Shown here one piece after another: positions 20,437 to 29,966 of a DNA stretch of 64,000 nt (within the stretch, counting starts at the first letter, position 1; each line of letters starts with the position of its first letter). Source of the stretch: Thermoanaerobaculia bacterium. GTDB lineage: Bacteria > Acidobacteriota > Thermoanaerobaculia > Multivoradales > J023. Under the pieces are notes generated by a model. That model ran no database searches. It was not told the DNA's origin and saw only the letters and a program-made list of their open reading frames with translations. The translations under genes and the position numbers were made by a program. Where the stretch lies: positions 62,001 through 126,000 of the forward strand of contig JAUIJL010000018.1 of NCBI GenBank assembly GCA_030431255.1, in the 5' to 3' direction.

Positions 20437-23400
20437 AATGGTTTCGCTACAGCCTGCAGAAAAATCGGATCTTCGTCCTGACCCTGCTTTCCGTCTGCCT
20501 CTTCGGCATGATGGACATGCGCAATTACGTGTACGCGTACCAGGAATGGGAAGCGAAGGAAAAACGCCTGCAGGAGATCTCCGAGTTCCTCGACGTGCCC
20601 GTGGATCAGCTGCGGCCGGACCATGAAACCGTCTACGACCGGGTCAAAGACCTCTTCGGCATCGTCGAGGAGGACCCGATCAAGGCGGCCGGTATGCAGC
20701 GTCTGCAAGAAGTGCTGCGCAAGCACGAGGAGCAGCTGGCGGCCAATCCCTATCTGCCGCAAATCGAGAAAGTGAAGCGAGAGCATGCACCGTCGCGGAT
20801 CGAAGGCATGTTGCGCGACGTGCTCCAGCTGACCCAGCCGCGCCACGGCAAGGCCCTGCCCCAAGGCTCCCAACGGGCCCTGTTGCGGGGTCTGCATTAC
20901 GGCATGAAAGACGGCTTGGAAGAGTCACTCGAGCTGCCGATCGATGAGAACCTGCCGGCCAAGGCCCAACGCAAGCACGCGGAGTTCCAGGCGAAGCTCA
21001 ATCAGATCATGGGCAACGTCAAGCGGGTGGTGGACGAAACCCAATCCGACGAGATGCGCGGCACCCTGCCGCAGAAGGTCGCCCAGCTGAGCCTCAAAGA
21101 CGCGACCGGTCTGGAGCGCAAAACCCGTCGCTCCCGCTACGTCGACCGCGGCCTACCGAACCAGCGGGTAGAGAAGAAGTCCGCGAAACGCGCCGTGCAA
21201 GGGGACGAGCTGAGCTTCACGCCACAGCCGGTCGCCCCTTCGAAACCGGCCAAGTCCTTGCAGAAATCCGCCATCCACCAAGAGATCCTCGATCTCGCCG
21301 AATCACTGGACCACACGCCGTCGAAAATCTTCAGCTGGGTGCACGACACGATCGAGGTCGACCCGAAGTGGGGCGCCACCAAAAGCCCGGTGGGCACCTT
21401 GCGCGAGAAGCTCGGCACGTCTTGGGATCAAGCCTGGCTGCTGCAAGAGCTGTTGATCGCCTCGGGGGTGGACGCCCGTCTGGAGTGGGGCGAGGTGCAA
21501 ATCGACCTGGACCAGCTCCGTGACTTGACGGGCGTCGAGGACGCCTGGCGAGCCGGAGACATGATGACCACGGCCGGCACGCCGTTCGTCTTGCTGACCC
21601 AGGGCAATCAACCCGTGGCCGCCCGGATGGATCACGTCTGGGTCAAAGCCCACCTGGACTACGTGCCCCGTCGCGCCGCCTTGCCCCACGGCACCGGCGA
21701 CACCTGGGTGCGCATGGATCCGACGATCAAGCAATACAACGAGACCGAAGGCATCCAGCTCTACGACAAGGTGCCCTTCACCCTCGAAAGCTACCTGCTG
21801 AGCGGTACCACCGACTCGCCCCGTCGAGTCTACGAAGACGCGATGTGGCAATACATCCGCGACAACAACATCCAATGCGCGACCCTCGAGCAAGTGAAAC
21901 GCGCAAGGTCGATCCAAACCGAAAGCTTCCCCTTCGTGCCGGGAAGCCTGCGGGCCAAGGTAGTGTCCGTGGACGGTGAGTCCGCCACCACCCCCGACGC
22001 CTTCCAATACCAGATCGCCTTCGACGTCCGCGACCTCACGGGCCGCAGCCTGCTGCAATGGTCGTCCCCGTGGCCGGCGGTCTACGGCAAACGCATCGAG
22101 CTGGCCTGGCCCGGCGCCACGGCCGAGGACCAAGCCACCCTCGACGCCGAAGGCGGCGTGTTCGAAACCGCCCCCTACCTGGTGGACCTCAAGCCGTCCC
22201 TACGCCTCGACGGCCTGACAGCGATCGACGGCCAATCCATCGGCAGCGCCGACGACATCGAGATCTACGGCAACCTCACCCCGCCCGAAGGCCAAGCCAC
22301 CAACGTGCTCTTCCAAGGTCAAGCCGGCGAGCGCAACGTCTTTGCCGTCGACCTGGGCACCACGCCCCAACAACGGCTCGACGAGCTGCAAGCGGCCCTC
22401 AACGCCGCCACCGAAGCCGCCAACGATGCCGAGGCCGAGGCCAACACCCTGGCCCTCATCGGCGCCACCTACATGAGCATCTTGAGCCGCGACCTGGAAG
22501 ACCTGGCGGAATGGAAATGGCAACGGGTCCTGGAGCTGGGCACTTTCGGCACCGTGATCCAAAGCGGCGACGTGCAGACCACCATCGGCGGCAGCCCCCT
22601 GAGTTTCGGCAAAGGTCCGCTGGTCACCGACGTGGCCACCATGCCGCTCGGCACCTTCCCGGCGGACGGCACCCAGGGCTACGGCGTCGAAACCTTCGAG
22701 CTCGTCGGCTCCCAAAGCTCGTTCCTGGAAGGCACGGCCCTCGACATGATCGTGCCCGACGAAACCATGACCGCCGTCACCTTCCTCACCCGCGCCGCCC
22801 GCAACGGCCAACAGCTGCAAAAAGTCGACAGCGGCAACGTCGAAAGCGTCCTGGCCGCCGTCGATATCGGCGAAGCCGTGGAGCAAGAAGTGCGCGAAGC
22901 GGTCGGCCAAGGCAAGATCGCTTGGGTGGCGGAGAGTGAGCTGCAAATCAACCAATGGCGAGGGTCGGGTTACATCATCGAGGATCCGTCCACGGGAGCG
23001 GCTGGATATTTGGGGACGGGTGGGTATGGTGTAGGGAGTGGGACGGGTGGCGATCCGGCTGCTCGATTGAAAAGGCTATTCGGTACAGAGTCCTGGCTGG
23101 GCCCGGTCGACGGGATTCTCGGAACATTCTTTGCTTTGATTGGGCTCACTGCACCAGACGTTCCAACAAGTCAGTACGGAGATCCGATTAACCTGTCGAA
23201 CGGAAATATGTGGTTTAACGTTGTCGATTTTAGTGTTCTGACCACTGCTTTTCCTGTCCGGCACGAGAGATTCTATAATAGTCAAGACAGTCGAGTAGGT
23301 TGGTTTGGTAAGGGTTGGACTTCGTCGTTTGAAGAGTCCGTCAGCGAAGAGGGCTCTGACGTGATCTTCTTAGAAGCGGATGGGACCCGGCACCGGTTTG

Positions 23401-26400
23401 AATCGGTCGATACCAATTCATGGCAAAGCCCCTCGGGAAAATCCATGTCACTCCACCGGGACCAGGAAGATGGTTTCGAGATTAGCTACCTTGGTGGCCT
23501 TCTCAAGCGTTTCGACAATTCAGGTCGACTGGTGGCCGTGACAGATCGGTTCGGAAATGGGATTGCTATTGATTTCATAGAATCGGCTCAGATCGATGTG
23601 TCGGATACGGAGGGCCGTTTGCTCTATCGATTGAGCCTCTTAGATGGACGTGTCGTCGAGATCGAAGATATTCTGGACCGAAGAGTAAACTTTGAATATC
23701 AAGGCGAGACCCTCCACAAATATACGAATAGAGCTGAGAAAGTCTGGACCTACACTTTCAATGCCTCGGGTTACTTAAGTGATGCGGTTGATCCTCTCGG
23801 AAATACCGATTCGTTTTTCTACGATTCCGAAGGTAGATGTGTAAAGCACATCGCGGCCGACGGTATAGCCGAGTCAATCTCTTACGGAGCGGGATCCGCT
23901 GTCGTCACGGATCGTGGTGGCTTTGATCACTATAGGTCCTTCGATGAACGAGGGAGGGTTTTGGTTTCAGTGGAGCCTCTAGGAAGCCGGCAAGCGGTAA
24001 CTTGGACTGGCGACAATAAAGTTGAGAGTCATGTAGATTCGGCCAATAGAACCCGGTCGTGGGTCTATAATGACGGCGGAAATGTAACTGACTTTAAAGA
24101 TTCGGATGGGCTTACCTACAAGATCGAGACGAATTCGTTTGGGCAGATTGAACGCCTTGAGCAGAAACACCCTGATGGCGAGTATTCACTGATCGAAAAC
24201 ACATACTCTATGCTGGGTCTTCTAGAAGAGCGAACCATTTCGAGCTCGAATGTAGAGCCTTCGGTAGAAACCTTCCGATTCAAGCCGAACGGAGCTTTGG
24301 AGTATCACAGAAGCCCATCGGGTCTTGAGACGACCTACGTCTACGAGTATAGCTCGGTTGAGCAAAGAAATGGTTTGCCTACTGCGCTTAGAATCGGAAC
24401 CGAGCAGATTATCTTGAACAGCGATCCTGCCGGTCGAATGGTCGGGCGCAGCAGCAGTGAGGGTGAGTCGATCACTAGCTCTCTGAGCCCACTGGACAGT
24501 GTCCTGTCCATCCAAGGTATCGGAGAATCTCCGATCGGATTTTCCTATGACGAATTAGGCAGGCTCAGGGAACTCACCACTTCTGAAGGAAGTCGTTCCC
24601 TTGAGTACGATTCTGTGGGTAGAGTGATTTCGTACCAGAATACCGAGGGTCTTGTGATGACCCAAGAGTTTGACGCGCTTGGGAATGTGGTTGCACGGCG
24701 CGACTATTCCGGGAATACTACTCGCCAGGGCTACGATGCGTCCGGACGAGTCATGTTCTCGCTATCGCCGTTGGGCCACCTCTGGTCCTTTGAGTTCTGT
24801 GATGGTGCCGGCGCTCCTCGAGATTGCGGAAGTGAGTGTGGCAACAATGGTGGCTCAGCGCAGGAAGCCTGCAGAATCGTGGACCCTCGAGGAGGCGAAT
24901 ACGAAAGAATCTTCGACTCGAACGGAAGCGTTATTAAGATGGTTGATCCGCTAGGCTCGGTGACTGAGATCGAGTACGATGAGGCTGGATTTACCTCAAA
25001 AGTAACGGATCCTCTCGGAAAGCACATCTCTTACGAATACGATGAAGCTGGTCGCCTGAAAAGCGTTCTGGATCAGTTGAGCCAGAGAACAGAATACACG
25101 TACGATGTATCGGGCAACCTGACCGAGGTGCTCGACGCGGAGAATAGAATCTGGAAGCGTTTCTATGACGAAAAAGGGCGCCTTACAGAAGAGCGCAACC
25201 CTCTCGGGCATTCGCGAATCACCGGGTATACCGAAGATGGTCTAATAGAGAGCATCAAAGATACACGAGGAGTCGAGACGATCGCGCGATACGATGGGCG
25301 ATCGATTGAGGACATCGTGACCTCTGATGGTCGAGTAATTCAGACCTATGACCATGATGAGCAACTGAGAATCCGGCAAGTGGTCACTGACGACGCTGAC
25401 CTGCAGTTCGAACGGGATTCGTTGGGTCGAATTTTGAAATCAACGAATGTAGGCACCGGAACAGTAGTGGAGTATCAGTACAACGAGACTGGACTCCTAG
25501 AGCTGCAGCGAACTGATATGTTCGAAAGATCGTACCTGTACGATAGCGACAACAATCTCGTGGAGCTTTCAGATTCTCAGCAGGGTACATATCGGTTTTC
25601 GTACGATGCTCTGGGCGAAAGGAAATCGCTACATTATCCCAATGGTGCAAAACAACTCTATGAATACGATGCCGTGGGCAGACTGCTGTCATCCATTACC
25701 TACGGGCCTGGAGGAGATCCGATTGCCGGCTATTCTATGAAATATGACAAGCGTGGCAGTCGAACCTCAATGAAGGATTGGGGCCGGCAGCTAGAGTATT
25801 CCTACGCCTACGACGACCTCGGAAGATTAAAACGTTACGATTCATCCTCTGGTGAATTCGAAGAGTATGGTTACGATGCTGTAGGCAACAGAATCTCCCT
25901 CGAGACCCAAAATAGGTCTGTGATCTATGAATACGATGACGCCAACAGGCTGATATCGGAAAAACGCATTGCTGGCGACACCCAAAAGACACTTGAATAT
26001 ACCTGGGACGGTGGCTATCTTAGCACTGTCTTGGAGGAAGGGTCCGCAAGTCGGCATTTCGATTTCGACGAGCTGGGAAGGCTGGTCTCCGTGGAGAATG
26101 TTGGCGATTCAGCGAGATCGTTCCAATACGACGGGTTTGGTAATCTGGTAGGAAGCCAGCTGTCTGGTGAGTACGAGGAACACTTTACCAACAGCCACGC
26201 CTCATCATCAGCATTCTCCCATCAGCTTGTTCGGGACCGGGGAGGTGCCAAGACTACTTACCTTCAAGGCCCGTCGACCGATGAGTTTTTGGGTATCACT
26301 AACGATTCAGGCAGCTACTCCTTTTCACACGATCCGATGCGGACCATTGGTAGCGTGATGAACGAACAAGCCGCAATTGTGGCCGAGATTCCCCACCATC

Positions 26401-27200
26401 CATTTGGAGTCGTAACAGATGGAGCACCAGAGGAAACGGGAGGCCTTGGCTTCATGGGTAGACCCTCGTTCGGAGATTCCGGTGTCTCGAACTTCAGGGC
26501 GCGTTTCTACGCGCCCGACCAAGGACGTTTCATTTCTCGGGATACATGGTCCGGGTTGAGTGAGCGACCATTGAGCCAGAATAGATTCACCTTTACAGAG
26601 AACCAACCGACATTGTTTTCCGACCCATCGGGGCATTCGCCCTCAAGAGGGATTCGTTGGGTTGCCGGGATCTCGTTGATTCTTTCAGGTATCGCTGGCG
26701 TCGCAGCGATTTACGGCGTGTTGGCCTATGATTTGGAGCATGCATACAAAGTGGCAAAAAACGATACGACTCTGCTGACTAGACTGATATTCACATATAT
26801 TGGATCCTTGATGGCGGCTTTAGGAGCCTACTTTACGTTCTTCACAGCGTTTGGTTTCGCTTTGATCGCAGACAAAATTAACTTTTCCCGAGGGGGGTAT
26901 GCCAACCTCACCGACTTCTTGGGATCTATCCTTTCAGATCAAGTGATTCTTTTCTTGACAGCAACCATTTTTTGCTCGGTGCTCGCTGCTCTTCTGATTT
27001 TGCCCTACTATCATCAGAGATTTGCGTCTCTGGGAACACGGATCTCCGGGCTCGTTGGGGTGGGAAGCTTTTGCTTTGGGAATTTTGTGGGCTTCTTGTA
27101 TGCCGTTCAAAAGCAACCGAAAGAATGGGGATCCTTGAAATTGGAAGCGCCGATTAAGAAACAATTCCAAAATTGGGGGAAAATTTGGCCGGGACTATAG
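20433..27200 (+). CDS. RHS/YD-repeat protein with transglutaminase-like domain and transmembrane C-terminal tip
   Basis: A 2,255-residue protein starting at ATG 20433, eight bases after GGAG (20421-20424). A hydrophobic segment at residues 14-26 follows a positively charged start (signal peptide or anchor). Residues 300-435 resemble a transglutaminase core (SWVHD, DHVWVKAH, WVRMDPT), with His401 and Asp429 in the expected places but Ser330 where the nucleophilic Cys should be. A DUF6531-like segment (about 910-990: GDPINLSNGNM) opens the YD-repeat region, rich in YD..GR motifs. The RHS core ends near residues 2023-2068 (RFYAPDQGRFISRD, then DPSGH). The remaining 187 residues contain four long hydrophobic segments instead of a recognisable nuclease or ADP-ribosylating toxin. 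Base composition changes inside the gene at about 22950. The likely role is contact-dependent toxin delivery or a surface shell protein; the tip activity is unknown. Confidence 0.92.
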   Translation: MKWFRYSLQKNRIFVLTLLSVCLFGMMDMRNYVYAYQEWEAKEKRLQEISEFLDVPVDQLRPDHETVYDRVKDLFGIVEEDPIKAAGMQRLQEVLRKHEEQLAANPYLPQIEKVKREHAPSRIEGMLRDVLQLTQPRHGKALPQGSQRALLRGLHYGMKDGLEESLELPIDENLPAKAQRKHAEFQAKLNQIMGNVKRVVDETQSDEMRGTLPQKVAQLSLKDATGLERKTRRSRYVDRGLPNQRVEKKSAKRAVQGDELSFTPQPVAPSKPAKSLQKSAIHQEILDLAESLDHTPSKIFSWVHDTIEVDPKWGATKSPVGTLREKLGTSWDQAWLLQELLIASGVDARLEWGEVQIDLDQLRDLTGVEDAWRAGDMMTTAGTPFVLLTQGNQPVAARMDHVWVKAHLDYVPRRAALPHGTGDTWVRMDPTIKQYNETEGIQLYDKVPFTLESYLLSGTTDSPRRVYEDAMWQYIRDNNIQCATLEQVKRARSIQTESFPFVPGSLRAKVVSVDGESATTPDAFQYQIAFDVRDLTGRSLLQWSSPWPAVYGKRIELAWPGATAEDQATLDAEGGVFETAPYLVDLKPSLRLDGLTAIDGQSIGSADDIEIYGNLTPPEGQATNVLFQGQAGERNVFAVDLGTTPQQRLDELQAALNAATEAANDAEAEANTLALIGATYMSILSRDLEDLAEWKWQRVLELGTFGTVIQSGDVQTTIGGSPLSFGKGPLVTDVATMPLGTFPADGTQGYGVETFELVGSQSSFLEGTALDMIVPDETMTAVTFLTRAARNGQQLQKVDSGNVESVLAAVDIGEAVEQEVREAVGQGKIAWVAESELQINQWRGSGYIIEDPSTGAAGYLGTGGYGVGSGTGGDPAARLKRLFGTESWLGPVDGILGTFFALIGLTAPDVPTSQYGDPINLSNGNMWFNVVDFSVLTTAFPVRHERFYNSQDSRVGWFGKGWTSSFEESVSEEGSDVIFLEADGTRHRFESVDTNSWQSPSGKSMSLHRDQEDGFEISYLGGLLKRFDNSGRLVAVTDRFGNGIAIDFIESAQIDVSDTEGRLLYRLSLLDGRVVEIEDILDRRVNFEYQGETLHKYTNRAEKVWTYTFNASGYLSDAVDPLGNTDSFFYDSEGRCVKHIAADGIAESISYGAGSAVVTDRGGFDHYRSFDERGRVLVSVEPLGSRQAVTWTGDNKVESHVDSANRTRSWVYNDGGNVTDFKDSDGLTYKIETNSFGQIERLEQKHPDGEYSLIENTYSMLGLLEERTISSSNVEPSVETFRFKPNGALEYHRSPSGLETTYVYEYSSVEQRNGLPTALRIGTEQIILNSDPAGRMVGRSSSEGESITSSLSPLDSVLSIQGIGESPIGFSYDELGRLRELTTSEGSRSLEYDSVGRVISYQNTEGLVMTQEFDALGNVVARRDYSGNTTRQGYDASGRVMFSLSPLGHLWSFEFCDGAGAPRDCGSECGNNGGSAQEACRIVDPRGGEYERIFDSNGSVIKMVDPLGSVTEIEYDEAGFTSKVTDPLGKHISYEYDEAGRLKSVLDQLSQRTEYTYDVSGNLTEVLDAENRIWKRFYDEKGRLTEERNPLGHSRITGYTEDGLIESIKDTRGVETIARYDGRSIEDIVTSDGRVIQTYDHDEQLRIRQVVTDDADLQFERDSLGRILKSTNVGTGTVVEYQYNETGLLELQRTDMFERSYLYDSDNNLVELSDSQQGTYRFSYDALGERKSLHYPNGAKQLYEYDAVGRLLSSITYGPGGDPIAGYSMKYDKRGSRTSMKDWGRQLEYSYAYDDLGRLKRYDSSSGEFEEYGYDAVGNRISLETQNRSVIYEYDDANRLISEKRIAGDTQKTLEYTWDGGYLSTVLEEGSASRHFDFDELGRLVSVENVGDSARSFQYDGFGNLVGSQLSGEYEEHFTNSHASSSAFSHQLVRDRGGAKTTYLQGPSTDEFLGITNDSGSYSFSHDPMRTIGSVMNEQAAIVAEIPHHPFGVVTDGAPEETGGLGFMGRPSFGDSGVSNFRARFYAPDQGRFISRDTWSGLSERPLSQNRFTFTENQPTLFSDPSGHSPSRGIRWVAGISLILSGIAGVAAIYGVLAYDLEHAYKVAKNDTTLLTRLIFTYIGSLMAALGAYFTFFTAFGFALIADKINFSRGGYANLTDFLGSILSDQVILFLTATIFCSVLAALLILPYYHQRFASLGTRISGLVGVGSFCFGNFVGFLYAVQKQPKEWGSLKLEAPIKKQFQNWGKIWPGL

Positions 27201-27213
27201 GACATTCTCATTG

Positions 27214-27942
27214 ATGAATCCAGTTAGAAGATTGTCAAAGGGGCCGCCAGCCACTAAAGCCCACGAAGAAGACTCTGTAGCTCTTGTGTTGAGCGAGATC
27301 GGCGATAAGGTGGCGATAAGAATCGGCGGCGAGACGTCCATGCCGGCCTTTCGCTTGACACGAGAGGCAGAGAGCTTTTCGATGCGCCTAACGGACGGAA
27401 GAAATTTGGAGGTGCAAATCCGCCAAGGAAGGGGATGGCTCGATGCGGCGGTCGAGTTCTGGGTTGACGGAGTGAGAAGTAATTCCACGATGTGGGAAGA
27501 GAGGTTTCGAGTAAAGGCATGGTATTATTTTCTCTTGATTCTGTCTCTGTTTTTCCTCGGAATAGGTTTGATTCCAATCGGCCTAGATGTAGCCACGAGT
27601 TGGTTTGGTTTAGATACCAATCTTCACGAAGGTTTGGGGCAGAGTAGTGCTTTCTCGGTAGCCGGGGCACTCTTGGGCTGGATCTGTCTGAGATTTCGTG
27701 CAAACCCAATGGAAGCGCTCAGGATCCAACATCTAGCGTTTGTTTTATTGCTGTGTACGACGCCACTTGCGGCAACAGGGATCTCGCTTTCGAGCTTGCC
27801 TGGCATTCTCTTGCTGGCTTGCGCGGTGGTGCCATTATGGATAAGTGTTCGGATTGCTGTAAATTCTCTCGCTAACACTGGACATCCAGATGCCCCGTTG
27901 AAGGGGCCTTGGATTTCTTGGTCTGATGTCTCACCTCCATAG
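27214..27942 (+). CDS. Four-TM membrane protein, member of the cassette array behind RHS (1)
   Basis: 242 residues from ATG 27214; TTG 27211 is also in frame. It starts 13 bases after the RHS stop, so it is probably co-transcribed. Residues 1-100 are soluble and beta-like (FRLTREAESFSMRL, DGRNLEVQIRQGRG). Four hydrophobic segments follow, from about residue 103 to the end. The family is not recognised. The plan (soluble N-domain, then four TM segments) recurs in the genes at 29330, 29967 and 31642, although sequence identity between them looks low. Its position immediately after an RHS tip is where immunity genes sit in characterised RHS loci, so an immunity role is a reasonable inference, not a demonstrated one. 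The protein ends with a hydrophilic tail (GHPDAPLKGPW). Confidence 0.75.
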   Translation: MNPVRRLSKGPPATKAHEEDSVALVLSEIGDKVAIRIGGETSMPAFRLTREAESFSMRLTDGRNLEVQIRQGRGWLDAAVEFWVDGVRSNSTMWEERFRVKAWYYFLLILSLFFLGIGLIPIGLDVATSWFGLDTNLHEGLGQSSAFSVAGALLGWICLRFRANPMEALRIQHLAFVLLLCTTPLAATGISLSSLPGILLLACAVVPLWISVRIAVNSLANTGHPDAPLKGPWISWSDVSPP

Positions 27943-27946
27943 GTGC

Positions 27947-28163
27947 TGTTGTGTCCGTCGTGTCCGCCGGGGGAACGGGGGATGGGGGGTGGTAACAAAG
28001 CGTCAGTTGTGGCTATCGACTCAAATCACCTCAATTCCTCCTGGAAAACATGAATGTCCTGTCCGTCGTGTCCGCTGGGGGATCGGAGGATGGGATGGCG
28101 GTAACAGAGCGTCAGTTGTGACTATCGACTCAAATCACCTCAATTCCTCCTGGAAAAGTTGAA
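27947..28163 (+). repeat. Two tandem copies of a 108/109-bp repeat
   Basis: Copy 1 spans 27947-28054 and copy 2 spans 28055-28163, offset by 108 bp at the start and 109 bp at the end because of one indel. The 3' halves are nearly identical (CGTCAGTTGTG.CTATCGAC, then TCAAATCACCTCAATTCC). The 5' halves are G-rich and more diverged. On the opposite strand each copy contains AGGAGG, seven bases, then GTG-ATT-TGA, which looks like a ribosome-binding site with a two-codon ORF. The repeat begins four bases after the upstream gene. The rest of the interval to 28265 shows no gene. Confidence 0.85.
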
Positions 28164-28265
28164 TCTCCAAGCGGAATCCACCCTGAATCGCGCAGCCCGA
28201 GCGGACCGATCCCCCGGACAGGAGCGGAATCTTCGGTTGGGTCTGCTTGGGAATCGGTTCGATAT

Positions 28266-29165
28266 TCATGGAGGAAAGAAAAAACCGGCGATCTGGCCAT
28301 CCCACTCGGAGAAGAATGTGGGTCGATCGCTGGCCGATTTTGGCTTTTCGTTCCAAGCGTCAGCCGGTGTTCGTCCGTCGAGATGCTGATGAGCTCGGCA
28401 GTGGTTGTACCAGAACCGAAAGGTCCGAAGATCTTGATCGGAAAGGCTTTCTTCCGCGGCGGGTCTGGAGCGAAGCGCTTCCTTGAAGGTGCCGAAGAAC
28501 CGTTCGATGCGTCCGTTTTGCCAAGGAGTACATCGCTCGGTCCGCTGATGCCGGATGCCGAGCCATCGGAGCCCGAAGCGGAAGATCCTAGACGTCAGCA
28601 CTCGCTCATTGTCGGTGCGAAGGCAGCCGGGAACGCCGAATCGCTCGATGACCTCCAAGATTTCCCTCAGAATCGCAATAGACGCCTTTGTCCGGATCCG
28701 GCGCAAGGCGATGCAAGCCCGGGTGCCGTGGTCGATGATGCCGAGAACAGGTTCCTGGTCGACATAGGTCAGGTCGAGGCCCCAGATGAGATTTTTGAGC
28801 AAGGGTCTGTCTCGGCCGCCGGTTCTTGATCTCCCTTCGACGGCGGAGAATCTCGAATTGATTGTCTCGAATCCTGTCGGCGACGTAGGTTTTTCCGACC
28901 GGCCCCCAAAGCGCATTGAACGTGGCGCTGATCTGTCGGCAGCCGGCGTTGGGCATCAGCGCCGCGAGCCGTAGGACTTCCTTTTTCACCCAAGGAGGCT
29001 TGGGGCGGGCGAAGACTCGGTCTCGGCCGAGGTATTTTTGGCTCTTCGACCTCGGCGTCTTCGTCGAGATCGGCGAAGCAGCTGGACACCGGCGCGAAAT
29101 CCGGTGATCAAGAGCATCGTAGCGATCGCGAGAGCGAGGATGGCAGCTTCGAAATCCTGCGTCAT
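28266..29165 (-). pseudogene. Frameshifted DDE transposase (rve/integrase-core type)
   Basis: Three reading frames must be joined to recover one transposase. The N-terminal part (from about 29165: MTQDFEAAI, a hydrophobic stretch, then an Arg-rich stretch) is followed by a helix-turn-helix-like part beginning KKEVLRLAALMPNAGC (about 28989-28810). A second shift leads into the integrase core (about 28815-28266), with the DDE residues in GLDLTYVD, LRTDNE and GRIERFFG. Two frameshifts make it very likely inactive, although one might in principle be a programmed shift. I found no convincing terminal inverted repeats on either side. It separates the first membrane cassette gene from the rest of the array. 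Confidence 0.8.
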
Positions 29166-29329
29166 CTTTAGGTCATACACGGAGGAGGTGCGCGAGCCGG
29201 CAGAGTTGTCGGATCGGAGCGTTTGGCAGCACCGCTCGGTGTGCGTTTTTCAAAGTTGAGTCGTTTTGTCTCGGAATGGTTTGAGCCGTGGATAGACTCG
29301 GGACAACGTAGGCGTGAGGGCTCGGTGCT

Positions 29330-29938
29330 GTGGAGTCGAAGAAGCAAGTTTCAGTGGACGGCAAATCAGTCGAAGTGGAATGGAAATCGCCTTTCTTCCG
29401 AGGATTCTCTATCGGGGTCGCAGGAAAAGCCGAGGCGATTCCTATCCACGTAAGGGAGCTTGCATGGGGCCGTGAGGTTCGTTTAGACGGCCTTCCACCT
29501 ATGGTGGTCAAATTGCTCCCCGGGCGATTTGGCTCCAAAGTCAACATCTCTTCCATCGAGACGGGGGAGGCTCTATTTGCAGCAGTCGACAAGCCGACTG
29601 TTCGAGGCTTGCTTCTTCTCTTTCTGTTGCCTCTGACCGTCTTTTTCCTGCTCGACCCGGTTTTTCTGATCGAGAACCGACTGGATGGGTCGCCGATTTC
29701 CGTCCTTGCAGCAGGGATCTGGCTGTCGGCGGGAGCCGCCGCATTGCTGAGTCTTCGGCCGCATCGACTCTTGCCTGTCGCCTTGTGTATCGGAGCGATT
29801 CTGGGCTATTCGAGATTCGCCGTCCTGTTGTATACGGAATTTGAGCTGGTGCTCGAATCTGGATGTCTGCTCTGTCCGGTATTCGTGATTCCTGGGGTTT
29901 TATTTGCTATCGGTCTGGTCGGCGATCTCACTGAGTAA
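29330..29938 (+). CDS. Four-TM membrane protein of the cassette array (2)
   Basis: 202 residues from GTG 29330, with GAGGG about nine bases upstream. The soluble N-terminal domain (residues 1-95: SVDGKSVEVEWKSPFF, HVRELAWGREVRLDG) is followed by four hydrophobic segments (for example GLLLLFLLPLTVFFLL and VLAAGIWLSAGAAALLSL). It is the first intact gene after the transposase remnant and lies 28 bp before the next member of the array. The family is not recognised. The topology matches the genes at 27214, 29967 and 31642. The function is unknown; candidates are an immunity protein or an orphan effector paired with RHS tips. Confidence 0.72.
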   Translation: MESKKQVSVDGKSVEVEWKSPFFRGFSIGVAGKAEAIPIHVRELAWGREVRLDGLPPMVVKLLPGRFGSKVNISSIETGEALFAAVDKPTVRGLLLLFLLPLTVFFLLDPVFLIENRLDGSPISVLAAGIWLSAGAAALLSLRPHRLLPVALCIGAILGYSRFAVLLYTEFELVLESGCLLCPVFVIPGVLFAIGLVGDLTE

Positions 29939-29966
29939 TCGGTTCCGGCCTAGGTAGGAGAAGATC

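Noticed and set aside
27947-28163. Possible CRISPR array
   Set aside because: Only two long, imperfect, directly adjacent units and no spacers; the same holds for the 54-bp repeat at 49740.
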